DNA of 64,000 nt, taken from assembly GCF_026151205.1 (NCBI RefSeq), contig NC_087083.1, positions 3,944,460 to 4,008,459 on the forward strand. Direction: 5' to 3'. This DNA comes from Bolinopsis microptera. Taxonomy: Eukaryota; Ctenophora; Tentaculata; Lobata; Bolinopsidae. Position numbers and translations under genes: made by a program. Below the pieces are notes generated by a model. It was not told the DNA's origin. It was given only the letters and a program-made list of their open reading frames with translations, and did not search any database. This document shows positions 42,552 to 53,322 of the stretch, one piece after another. Every line of letters begins with the position of its first letter. Position 1 is the stretch's first letter.

Positions 42552-43550
42552 GTGCCGACGATCACGTGATGATGTGTCTGCAGTCACTCTGTGTGTGCCA
42601 GATATTGTACAATGGTTATGTGAGTTATTCACTTATTTAAGAGGGAGCTGCTGACAGAACATTGTTATTTTGTTTGAGTTGTGACCTGCTGTTTGTTCTG
42701 CAAACTAAGGATAAAGGACAACTTAGACACGTTGAGTTGTTTTTTTGTGTCCTAATCATTTGATATCAAATTAGTTTAATCCTACGTAAGAAAATGGCCT
42801 GCAGGTCTAGTATATAGAGGCACTGTTTTCAATTACTTAACCATTAATTAAATCATAAGCTATTTCTATTTCTTAAGCAAGAAAATGGTCTGCAGTCTAG
42901 AAGACGCACTTAACAATTACTTAATCATTTAACAGCTGGTAAAAATTTGTTACTTGTTTAAGTTACGCTAACTGTTACAATGTCTAATGATGCTGTTTAA
43001 CTTACGTTTCACAACAAATTCCATTGTGGTCATCACAACACAGTTAAAATAGTGTACAAAATTAATCTGACCGCCATTTCGTGTATTTAGTTTCATCTTT
43101 TGGAGCCAGCTGTTTTCCATTACTTCTTTCTCGCTGTACATAATGAACTAGTTTTCATAGTTCTTAATAAGGATAGGCAAGGATTGCACGTGCTATAAAC
43201 TGCGCACCACGCCCCCCCCCCCCTTTTCAGCGCATAATTACCCCCAAATATTTAACTAAAGATATGCAGCTAACAATTATAGATATCAGTTCATTAGCCT
43301 TCTCTTTTTATAAGCGTTATCAATTACCTTTTGTTCACGTAGGTTCAATAGTTCTATATATATATAGAACTATATATAATATATAGAACTAAGAAGATAA
43401 AAAACAGAACATAATTTTAATAAAGCTTTAATGGCTCCTTTATACAAACACAACTCTATACCAGTTAACGTTGAGGTTCTCGTCTATTGGGAGGTTTGTG
43501 ACGGTCCTTTGTTTGTTATGTTTCGCAATCTCATGGTGTTGTTTTGTTGC

Positions 43551-43805
43551 ACTAAGTTTAGGGTTGTTACCGAGGTAACTAACATGATTAAGTTTAGGGT
43601 TGTTACCGAGGTAACTAACATTATTAAGTTTAGGGTTGTTACCGAGGTAACTAACATTATTAAGTTTAGGGTTGTTACCGAGGTAACTAACATTATTAAG
43701 TTTAGGGTTGTTACCGAGGTAACTAACATTATTAAGTTTAGGGTTGTTACCGAGGTAACTAACATTATTAAGTTTAGGGTTGTTACCGAGGTAACTAACA
43801 TTATT
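43551..43805. repeat. 39-bp minisatellite
   Basis: Seven copies of a unit with AAGTTTAGGGTTGTTACCGA and GGTAACTAACATTATT. The 39-bp length keeps both strands open, but these frames (KFRVVTEVTNI, LVTSVTTLNL) are artefacts. Confidence 0.92.
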
Positions 43806-44627
43806 ACTCGTCACTATTAGTCAGTGTAATCTCTACTCTTATAGCCTGGAGCCATGGTGTTTTGTATTGTAAAGGCGGAAAAGTTATTTATCATTTAACG
43901 TAGCGTCACAGCCAAGTTTCATATTGGAGACTGGTAACTTTGCAGATCACATATTGTAACTACTGTAGTTCGAGGATTTTTTTTCGCCAAAAGTTAAGTA
44001 AAATTAAAATTAGAATTATAGATCATATAATGCAATTATTGTGTAACTATCACAAAAGTTCGAACCAGCTGGTGCTGCATTAACAGCCTTGCAGCGAGAA
44101 CTAATCCTGAAGTTTTACCACTTTTTGTTGAGCTGTGATCAGTTCATTCATTACCACTATAAACCACCACTATAAACCACCACTATAACAATATTTCATT
44201 ACCACTTTAAACCACCACTATAACAATATTTCTGATCGACTTCTCTGCTCAACTTAATTCCACTCTGCTCAATTTAATTCCACTATTGATTATTTTCTTG
44301 CTATTTCTCTGTATTATAGAGTCAGGGGATAAGCAGCTGTACGCCGTATATACGGTGTAACATAATTTCTCCGCTATTTTGCGTTTAATTGAGTTAAATA
44401 CTTGCACTTCATATTGTGCTGCCTTATAATTAAAACTATTGGGTACTATTGGTGTTTCACAAAGAATATAAAGGCTGTCTGGCTCTGCAGGATCGTTCCT
44501 TGACAGCTCTAGTCAATATAACATGTATCTCCATACTAATTCCTGATTGCATTGTGTCTATTAATATGCTTGTAGACTGCTTCTAATACTTTAAATACCC
44601 CTCACTTGGATAGCTTGACAGTTGCTA

Positions 44628-44818
44628 TGTGACAGTTGCTAGGTGGCAGTTTGCTAGGTGACAGTTGCTATGTGACAGTTGCTAGGTGATAGTTGCTAGG
44701 TGATAGTTGCTAGATGATAGTTGCTAGGTGACAGTTGCTATGTGACAGTTTCTAGGTGATAGTTGCTATGTGACAGGTGCTATGTGACAGTTTCTAGGTG
44801 ACAGTTGCTAGGTGACAG
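44628..44818. repeat. GTGACAGTTGCTAG minisatellite
   Basis: About 13 degenerate 14-15-bp units (GTGACAGTTGCTATG / GTGATAGTTGCTAG). Located in gene-free DNA upstream of the first secreted-protein gene. Confidence 0.8.
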
Positions 44819-44978
44819 GACGATTTCTTGCACCTGCATGCCCTTACTTTTCATGAAACAGAAACTTACCACTTCTGATTTCTTAAAAAGAGATATTTGC
44901 TAGGTGACAAGAGATATTTGCTAGGAGATACAAACGTGTCCAGACAGTTTGCTATCAATGTTAGACGTGAGTGCGAAG

Positions 44979-45791
44979 TACCTTATCGGACCTTATTTGG
45001 ACGGACATTACTTGAACGCTGGAGGCCCTAGCGTTCACCTTAATGTCCGTTCAAATAAAGTACGTTCAATTAATGTCCGTCCAAGTTAAAGTCCGTTGAA
45101 TTTTTTCAAACATTTTTCCATTTCGAACTTTTTGTCCAGAATATGACAACTTTTTAATTTCAGTCAATTTCAATAGCTATCATTAGACTAAACTATATCG
45201 TTAAATCAATAAAAACAAGGTATTAAAAAATTTCAACAATCTGAATTGTAAATATCACATTATTACATGATCACTATCTAAGTTGATCTTCGGCTTCTTC
45301 TACCCCACGTTTGTCTTACAACTGGTTGTCTGTCCAACTCGTAGTCGTACCGGGCAATGAACGATCCCAACTGCTCTACTAGAAAGATACTTGAATGCCT
45401 AAAGTACAGCTTAAGCTTTATCTCTAGCTCCCCACTTGGTCAGCTACGATACCTTCTACCATACCACCCATCTCGATAAAGTAGAAGACAAACCGGGATA
45501 TCTCCCTGCACGAAAACCCATTTGATGAAGATGATATGTGATATTAAAATAATGATAATGTAAACATATTTTAATAATTTACTGATTAAAGACTGCTTTA
45601 ATTTTTAATTTTGCTTACTGTATGAAAATTGGATTTAAAAATCATTTGCTAAAATTAAAAAAACGTTAAAAAAAAAGATGAAAAAGTTCGGATTTTTGAT
45701 GCTTTTGATTGCCTTCTAGCGCTCATATTAATGTCCGTTCATAATTATGTCCGTTCAAGTAATGTCCGTCCAAATAAGGTCCGATAAGGTA
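44979..45791. mobile_element. MITE with perfect 40-bp terminal inverted repeats
   Basis: Arms 44979-45018 and 45752-45791 are exact reverse complements over 40 bp (outer end TACCTTATCGGACCTTATTT). An AATGTCCGTTCAA subterminal motif is repeated several times inside both ends. At 813 bp with no coding frame, it is a non-autonomous DNA transposon. The target duplication is unclear; the superfamily is not assigned. Confidence 0.8.
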
Positions 45792-46224
45792 GGTTCGTGT
45801 AATAATAGAATGTAACCATGGTAACGCAGTGACGCTGTAGGTGTCACTCCGAAGCATCAGAGCTTATTGTCTGAAATTGAACGTCTGACTTCATTGTTCC
45901 GTTGTTAGTGTTTTAGTGTTTCAAATTCACAGTTCAGAGTTTAACGAGTTTAGCTCTTAAAATAAGCTTTGGGTCTGGTCTTCTTAAGCTTTACTGTTAT
46001 TGTAATAACCTGTAAACCTTTGGAACCAGTAAAACGTTTGTTCATACCTTTTGGTTTTCTATTAACAGTAGATTTACTGAACTGTTCTATGTAATGAGCA
46101 CTACAGAAGTTCATTGCTGCTTTTCCACTTCAATCTGATAATATTTGTGTACGTGACACAATTCACTATCCACTAAACCATAGGCAGGACACTATTTTAA
46201 TATTCAAAGCTACTGAGCGCTACA

Positions 46225-47303
46225 ATGAAGCTGACCCTACTGACGGTGCTGTTTTCTGTTTTCTCACGGTCGTGTGCTGCTGATCCCGTCCTGCAGGTAT
46301 AACTTTTTTTCATTTCCACTTCAATTTACCAGTCAGCAACACGTATAAGCATGAATTATAGTTGTACCGATGTGGTTTATATCATTGTGCAATTTAAACG
46401 ATTCAAAAAGAAAAATCAAACAAATTGTTAACATTTTCATCTTTTAAATCACAAAAGACTCGCATGAATCTCACCAAGTAGTTATTATTATTAAAGATTT
46501 TAATAAATGTGAGATGGATATGTTTAAACTAAGATTGTTCAGGTGCGATATCACGTGATGCCCATATAAGGTACGATATCACGTGATGCCCATATAAGGT
46601 GCGATATCACGTGATGCCCATATAAGGTGCGATATCACGTGATGACCATATAAGGTGCGATATCACGTGATGCCTATATAAGGTGCGATATCACGTGATG
46701 ACCATATAAGGTGCGATATCACGTGATGCCTATATAAGGTGCGATATCACGTGAAGCCCATATAAGGTGTGATATCACGTGATGCCCATATAAGGAGCGT
46801 TATTGTAATCGCCCTCAGGTGCGAGGAACGGGGCACTGTATTGACCAGAACCACAATGAGATGGATTACGAGTGTTTGAAGTATATGTGGGATTTCTACT
46901 ATCTGGAGAGGGCTGCAGATAGTTGGGTAGCCTGTGGTACATACCTCTCCTCCTTCAGTACCAAGAAGTATCCTGCCAGTAACAGTATGTCTTCTTTATT
47001 AGTTCTTAATTGTCTTCTCTTTTACTGATTTAGGTCTTCTCTTTTACTGGCACCAGATTTATCTTGCATAGAGATTATTATTCGCGAATCTATCTGAGTA
47101 TAACTTGTAATATTATAAAATAAATGTATTTAAATTATAATTATCATTAATCAAATTAATGATTAAATTTTAATTATCATTAATGAGCTTCCTCTGCAGA
47201 GTGTTTGGTGTATCGGAGTAAGTGTAACGATCTTGATAACGATAAGCCGTGCTGCAAATCTATTCACTGTCATCTCTGGTTAATGGGGAGAAGACCGTCG
47301 TAA
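46225..47303 (+). CDS. Small secreted 8-cysteine protein, copy 1
   Basis: Three exons, 46225-46296, 46819-46984 and 47200-47303 (donors CAG|GTATAA and ACA|GTATGT; intron phases 0 and 1), 113 residues. MKLTLLTVLFSVFSRSCA is a signal peptide. The mature part has eight Cys: GHC, YEC and VAC in exon 2, then KC, SKC, CC and HC in exon 3. Strongly kept stretches are DQNHNEMDYECL, MWDFYYLERA, KYPAS and CNDLDNDKPCCKS. It has a paralogue at 57258 with the same exon sizes and phases. I do not recognise the family. Eight Cys suggest four disulphides and an extracellular role. Intron 1 is filled with E-box/CArG repeats, and a second array starts 13 bp after the stop. Confidence 0.82.
46539..46800 (+). 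repeat. 28-bp array of the E-box/CArG core (intron 1, copy 1)
   Basis: About ten units of GGTGCGATATCACGTGATGCCCATATAA. Each holds CACGTG plus CCATATAAGG across the unit boundary. It sits inside intron 1, ending about 18 bp before the exon 2 acceptor. The unit's AGGTGCGA also matches the start of exon 2 (CAG|GTGCGAGG). Confidence 0.92.
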
Positions 47304-47315
47304 GAATCTTAATAC

Positions 47316-47748
47316 CGACGTGATGCCCATATAAGGAGTCCCACGTGATGCCCATATAAGGAGTCCCACGTGATGCCCATATAAGGAGTCCCACGTGATA
47401 CCCATATAAGGAGTCCCACGTGATACCCATATAAGGAGTCCCACGTGATACCCATATAAGGAGTCCCACGTGATACCCATATAAGGAGTCCCACGTGATA
47501 CCCACATAAGGAGTCCCACGTGATACCCATATAACTATATAAGGAGTCCCACGTGATACCCATATAAGGAGTCCCACGTGATACCCATATAAGGAGTCCC
47601 ACGTGATGCCCATATAAGGAGTCCCACGTGATGCCAATATAAGGAGTCCCACGTGATGCCCATATAAGGAGTCCCACGTGATACCCATATAAGGAGTCCC
47701 ACGTGATGCCCATATAAGGAGTCCCGCGCGATGCCCATATAAGGAGTG
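47316..47748 (+). repeat. 25-bp array of the E-box/CArG core (3' of copy 1)
   Basis: About 17 units of GGAGTCCCACGTGATRCCCATATAA, immediately downstream of the stop codon at 47303. It ends in AAGGAGTG...AGCGTTATTGTAATCACCCTCA, a copy of the sequence before exon 2 in intron 1. Confidence 0.92.
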
Positions 47749-48178
47749 TTTTAACAGCGTTATTGTAATCACCCTCACTCAGTAAAGAAACTGCAATAGA
47801 AATTAATGGTGGTTTAGCTTGCATTTTATTTTTTGTCCTTATTTGTTATTTACGAGTATTTCTGTAGAATTGCAAATATTGATTAATCTCCATAAATAAC
47901 CTAATTTCCAAGTGTTAACCTTTCTAAAGTGTTAACCTTTCAAGCTCTGTGTATTGATTAATTCTGTCCCGACTTTATTTAGGCATATGTGAAGCTGTCA
48001 TTTACAAATTAAGCGATTTCGTTACCATTTGGATATTTGAAAATTATTTGTTTGATTGTAATTTTGTTGAAATTCGTCAAATTTGCATTAATTTATTTGA
48101 AAAACGTGGTTTTTATTAGAATTTAATAAATATCTGATATTGGATATAATCAATTGTTATCATTATAATCAGAAATTG

Positions 48179-50207
48179 ATAATCTTGTTTTGCTCTTATG
48201 AGTGGGTCAATCATTTATTTTTAATTGTAGTTGACGAAATGAGAGTCTCCACTCAGTGTGTTAAAACATAATTCTTTGTCGACGTTTCGGCTACATGCCT
48301 TTGTCATAAACAGGACGTACTGAAAACTTACATAGCTGCAAAGATACAATGTTAAAATAATCTATTAAATTAATCTATTAATACTACGAAATATAACAAC
48401 AACAAATAACATCTTGAAACACAACAACAATCACAAATTTATCCAAAAGAAACATAAAATATAACGGCTAAAAGAATCCAAACCGCAACAAGCCGTGAAC
48501 AATTCTTCATAATACTACAAACATTTTACCAAGATAGCTCCTTCATAAAACTGATTAATCAAAAATTATCTAGGTTTATAAGTTCAATATTACATTAACT
48601 TCCAAGTATATTTTATCCAATCACCTTCATTTACGGACTCAGACAATTGAGTATTTATTTCTGGGTTTTCACGTTTTATTAGAACCGACTGCCACAATTG
48701 ACGGTCCACATAGTCTTTACATCTTTTTCGAACTATAAACCGAAACGGTATGTTTGGCATTGAAATGTCTGCATGCTCCTCTAGGTAGTGCTTCCCCATG
48801 GCCGTAGATTTGTTGCCATCCCTTACTGATTTGTAGTGTTCCCAGGCTCTACTTCTTTTAAACCTACCAGTTTCCCCAATGTAGGACTTATTACATATTT
48901 GGCATATTAATTGGTAGCAAATGTTTTTGATCATGCAGGATTTATCGCACTGGTAGCATTTGCTGTCACTTTGTTTATTGCATTTTGTTTGCTGTAGGCT
49001 AGATCTTCCATGAGACGTTAAAGCTTCCATGACGTTGACCTGATGTGAATGTTACCCTGGTGGAATCCAAGAGGTTTTGATTTCTTAGGGTATAGTAGAC
49101 TTTTCGACACGTCTGTTCATTTATATAAGGTAATGATAAGTAAGCTATTTTTGAGTTCTTTTTAGGCGCATTTTGTTTATCCAGTGTATTCTGTGTTTCT
49201 CGAATAAGTTTCTTGACAATATTAGGAGGGAAACTATTCTTCTTTAGCATATCAGCTATTCTGTTGATACTGAGATCTTGTAGTTCAGGTGTGGAGCTGT
49301 TATTGATAGCCCTTCTGATCTCATTTTTGGCTGAGTTCAGAATCGTTCTACGAGGGTGAGCAGAGGCATAATTTAGGAATATGTCCTGGCTGGTTGGTTT
49401 AACAAATAAGGAAAAATCTAACCTCTTGTCCACCGTATTCATATAGATGTTCAGGTCCAAAAATGCAACACAATCTTTGGAGCACTCATATGTGAACTGT
49501 ATATCCCTGTTCAACGAGTTAATGTAGTTAAACAGCAATAGTACTGTGTCTTCATCTCCCTCGATTATGCTGAAGCAGTCATCTACATATCTATCCCACA
49601 TATCTATGATTGGGAGTCCTACTGGTTTGGGGGGAGCTTCTGGTATGTAGGAATAGTCGTTCTCCATCAGAGGCAATTCGATTGTACAGTAAACATAGAT
49701 TATTGCAAATGGTGGAGCTGGTTTCACACCCATGCCGAGTCCATTTAGTTGTTGGTAGAACTTTGAATCAAATCTGAAGTATCCTGCCTGTATGACTGAT
49801 TTGAGGACCAAGTCAAAGTCCCCGAGGTCCATTCCATTTGTATCGATTTTATCCCTGTTGTTTTTTATGAACTTTATGATAACTTTGTGTCCTTCTACAA
49901 GTGGGACATTTGTGTAGAGGCTTTTCACATCAGCCGTGAACATTATGTGGTTTGTGTTTATTCTTCCCATCCAATGATCTTCTAATTTTTGCCGAAATTG
50001 AGGAGTGTTCTTAGTGTTAACGGGAACCAAGTCTAGTGCTTGGTTAAGTATATTGGTAACAAAATGACCTAGTCTTTCCGCTGGTGAATCTACTTGGGAT
50101 GTGACAGGTCGCAAGGGTGGCGGTGAAATATCTTTGTGTGTTTTCCATGTACAATAAAACTCTGGTATACGAGGAAGATATGGATTACAATGTTCTCCGA
50201 TCCAAGG

Positions 50208-50269
<62 letters not shown>

Positions 50270-50517
50270 TGTAAGTGAAATTATCAAGCCATCTATATCT
50301 GTGTTCATGCGAGGAAGAGGATTTATTTGTTGTTGTTATATTTCGTAGTATTAATAGATTAATTTAATAGATTATTTTAACATTGTATCTTTGCAGCTAT
50401 GTAAGTTTTCAGTACGTCCTGTTTATGACAAAGGCATGTAGCCGAAACGTCGACAAAGAATTATGTTTTAACACACTGAGTGGAGACTCTCATTTCGTCA
50501 ACTACAATTAAAAATAA
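48179..50517 (-). mobile_element. Penelope-like element with inverted terminal repeats
   Basis: Flanked by a 14-bp direct repeat ATAATCAGAAATTG (48165-48178 and 50518-50531), read as target duplication. The ends are near-perfect inverted repeats of about 197 bp (48213-48409 and 50323-50519), with 34 bp of extra DNA outside the left arm. Each arm contains the GGCATGTAGCCGAAACGTC motif, a GGC/GCC stem followed by GAAAC that recalls hammerhead ribozymes known from Penelope-like terminal repeats; the usual CTGATGA core is not exact. A T56 tract (A56 in the sense strand) lies at 50213-50268. It is inserted between the two secreted-protein paralogues. Confidence 0.83.
48590..50212 (-). CDS. Penelope-like RT and GIY-YIG endonuclease, frameshifted
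   Basis: The RT frame (open from the poly-A tract at 50212 to 48999) has PEFYCTWKTHKDISPPPLRP at its start, ADVKSLYTNVPL (motif A), FYQQLNGLGMGVKPAPPFA, the active site WDRYVDDCFSI and CVAFLDLNI. The GIY-YIG frame (to the stop at 48590) has KCYQCDKSCMIKN, ICYQLICQICNKSYIGETG and RAWEHYKSV. The two frames overlap at 48999-49030 in different registers, so one indel or programmed shift separates nuclease from RT. The RT N terminus is replaced by the A56 tract, so the copy is probably dead. Confidence 0.85.
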
Positions 50518-50724
50518 ATAATCAGAAATTGTATATTTTTAGATCCCTGGTTCACAACACTACTATCACCAAGTTTACTCAGTTAACTTGGAGACCATGT
50601 TACCATGGTTACCATTTCTCAAAAGTTAAGTTAAATTGAGTCTACAACGTGGAATGTAGAAAAGTACAATATATCTCACAAAAGAGTTGGAGCGCTAAGA
50701 AGCAGTTCTGTTACTCTATTATTA

Positions 50725-50842
50725 TACGTGATGCCCATATAAGGAAATATAGAACCACGTGATGCCCATATAAGGAAATATAGAACCACGTGATGCCCAT
50801 ATAAGGAAATATAGAACCACGTGATGCCCATATATAAGGAAT
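50725..50842 (+). repeat. 31-bp array of the E-box/CArG core
   Basis: Four units of GGAAATATAGAACCACGTGATGCCCATATAA. The spacer differs completely from the 46.5 and 47.3 kb arrays, while the core is unchanged. Confidence 0.9.
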
Positions 50843-52440
50843 GTATTGTTACTCTATCCGAATAGGCAGAGGATGAATTATCATAATTTCTCAATAAGGA
50901 CAAAGTCGTGGCGAAATAAGGGACAGCGACGATGTATTATTCAAGATTAACTTCTTTGTCCCTGAACTTAAATCATCATAATTGTGGTGACGATTACCAT
51001 GGTTACGATTGGCGCGTTATCATGCCCTCTAGATAGCGAAACCTCGCACTACATTGTAGTATTCTTTACTATGTTACGTTAAACCACCTATTCTTGTAGA
51101 AGGCTCGGGAACAGTAAGATTTGGGATTATCTTAATATTAATCAGTACGTAATGAGTAATTAATGGTAACGAGTAGGAGAGACGGTTACTGCATGGTAAC
51201 GAGTAGGAGAGAACCACTAAGCAGACCGTATTCTAGTTCTCCTATTGTTTATCAGTCGTCGACCATCAGACGTAGGGATGTTTACAAGCTCCATCAATCT
51301 GTTTACTGTTTACTGTTTACTGTTTACCTTTAGCTTAACAAGGTATACAGCAGTGATTGGGTTGTTACCAGTCCCTGGTCCCATCATACCAACTATCCCT
51401 GGTATATGCCCTAACCCTCAATAAACCAATGCATTAATTTCCGTTAAACCGAATTAATATGCAAAAACTAATAGAGACGGTTACCATGGTTACGAGTTTT
51501 AAAAACTAATAGACAATAAACAATATAAGGAGTCCCACGTGATGCCCATATAAGGAATACAATAAACAATTACAACACCTGAGCAGCTGTAATTGAACGT
51601 TTAAATTAAACTTGATAAAAAAGTGCGTCGCCCGCCGCGGACTATTGATTATAGTTAACGATAACAAAGTCAGTAACTAATCTAATCGTTCAAATTTAGA
51701 CCTGTAATTCAAATTTAACCAAACCCTTGAGTTTAAGAGAGAGAGTGAGAGTGGTTACTGTTAGTGATGTTGCTTTAGAGCAATGTGCCACGCCCTTTTG
51801 TTCCTTCTCCTACACAACAGAACGATCCAGCAACTAACGTCTAACACGTCATCCCAGCTGCTGGGCTATAAGAGTATAACTACAAGGAGGAGTGCCTCAC
51901 TCTGCCTCTCACTCTCTCAGTCACAGTGAGCTTGTTTCTCAACCATCTGGCCTCCGTTCTATTGTTGTACAGCCCATCATCCATGTATTGTGAGTTTTTG
52001 TCGTTAGGACTTTGGAGAGATCTGTAGGTTACACAAGCTCGTGCGCCGCGCAGCTGGGTTCTGATCATAATTACCTAATTAGTGAATCCACGCAATTTGA
52101 CGTGATCAATTATCAATAACGTTTACCTTTTATACCATTCTTGCTTTATTACCGTCTGTAATCCGAATATTCGAGAGATCTGCGTAGGTTATATTATGTG
52201 ATTATGATTTAAGCTATGTGACGATGTGAGCATTTTAGTAAGCTTCAATACCTGGCGTCTGCAGCTGACAATAGAAAATTAGTTATCAGTTTTGTTTTCC
52301 TCCTAGATTATTATTAAATATATAAATACTCAGAAAACTCAAAACCTAGCCACTTAACAAATGCAGACTCCCCACGTTTAGCTAACGATCTCCTCCCCAC
52401 CTAATTACTCTAGTAGTAGGGTGGTGATGCACAACTAATG
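50843..52440. other. Intergenic DNA, no gene seen
   Basis: Holds a single E-box/CArG core at 51537-51556 and several TTTACTG and GGTAACGAG repeats, but no supported exon. Confidence 0.45.
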
Positions 52441-52640
52441 TGACCCCTCCAGTGTGACCCCTCCAGTGTGACCCCTCCAGTGTGACCCCTCCAGTGTGAC
52501 CCCTCCAGTGTGACCCCTCCAGTGTGACCCCTCCAGTGTGACCCCTCTAGTGTGACCCCTCCAGTGTGACCCCTCCAGTGTGACCCCTCCAGTGTGACGT
52601 CATCACAGTGTGACGTCATCACAGTGACGTCATCACAGGA
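52440..52640. repeat. 14-bp array TGTGACCCCTCCAG plus CRE triplet
   Basis: Eleven units of TGTGACCCCTCCAG, followed at about 52596-52638 by three TGACGTCATCACAG copies, that is three full CRE palindromes. Confidence 0.9.
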
Positions 52641-52802
52641 TCTCGAGGACATCATGATGTTTACTCACTAAACTACTATTACATTACCAAGTAAATGGCA
52701 ATCTTCGCCGTATTCCTCCGCAGATCCTGTATTTATCTCCACCACCTAATCACAGTACAGCTTGCAACCAGGTCTTGTATAATAGCCAGTTCCTTGGTCA
52801 CA

Positions 52803-53160
52803 ATACAGTTTCCTCCCGGCTACTACAATACAGCTTCCTCCCGGCTACTACAATACAGCTTCCTCCCGGCTACTACAATACAGCTTCCTCCCGGCTACTA
52901 CAATACAGCTTCCTCCCGGCTACTACAATACAGCTTCCTCCCGGCTACTACAATACAACTTCCTCCCGGCTACTACAATACAGCTTCCTCCCGGCTACTA
53001 CAATACAGCTTCCTCCCGGCTACTACAATACAGCTTCCTCCCGGCTACTACAATACAGCTTCCTCCCGGCTACTACAATACAGCTTCCTCCCGGCTACTA
53101 CAATACAGCTTCCTCCCGGCTACTACAATACAACTTCCTCCCGGCTACTACAATACAGTT
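52803..53160. repeat. 25-bp array CTTCCTCCCGGCTACTACAATACAG
   Basis: About 15 near-identical units. With period 25 it opens all frames at 75-bp period and yields artefactual proteins. Each unit ends ACAATACAG, a possible acceptor look-alike. Confidence 0.93.
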
Positions 53161-53322
53161 TCCGAGGTGGCTGGTGGGCCTCCTTATATGGGCATCACGT
53201 GTAGAGGTGGCTGGTGGGCCTCCTTATATGGGCATCACGTAGAGAGGTGGCTGGCGGGCCTCCTTATATGGGCATCACGTGTAGAGGTGGCTGGTGGGCC
53301 TCCTTATATGGGCATCACGTGG
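53160..53322 (-). repeat. 40-bp array of the E-box/CArG core (minus strand)
   Basis: Four units with GGTGGCTGGTGGGCCTCCTT and ATATGGGCATCACGTG; the core is on the minus strand and is directly fused to the preceding 25-bp array. Confidence 0.9.

Noticed and set aside
46225-47303. Phospholipase A2 or a named venom-type family
   Set aside because: The CCxxHDxC catalytic motif is absent, and I could not match the cysteine pattern to a known family.
46539-47748. CRISPR array
   Set aside because: Units are contiguous with constant spacers, and the DNA is clearly eukaryotic.
47260-47824. Minus-strand frames with GLLIWASRGTPYMGIT repeats
   Set aside because: Reverse reading of the 25-bp E-box/CArG array.
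50136-50348. Poly-Phe and poly-Lys frames
   Set aside because: Translation of the T56 homopolymer.
52695-53242. Two overlapping 155-169-codon frames
   Set aside because: Period-25 array read in several frames; no splice or start context.
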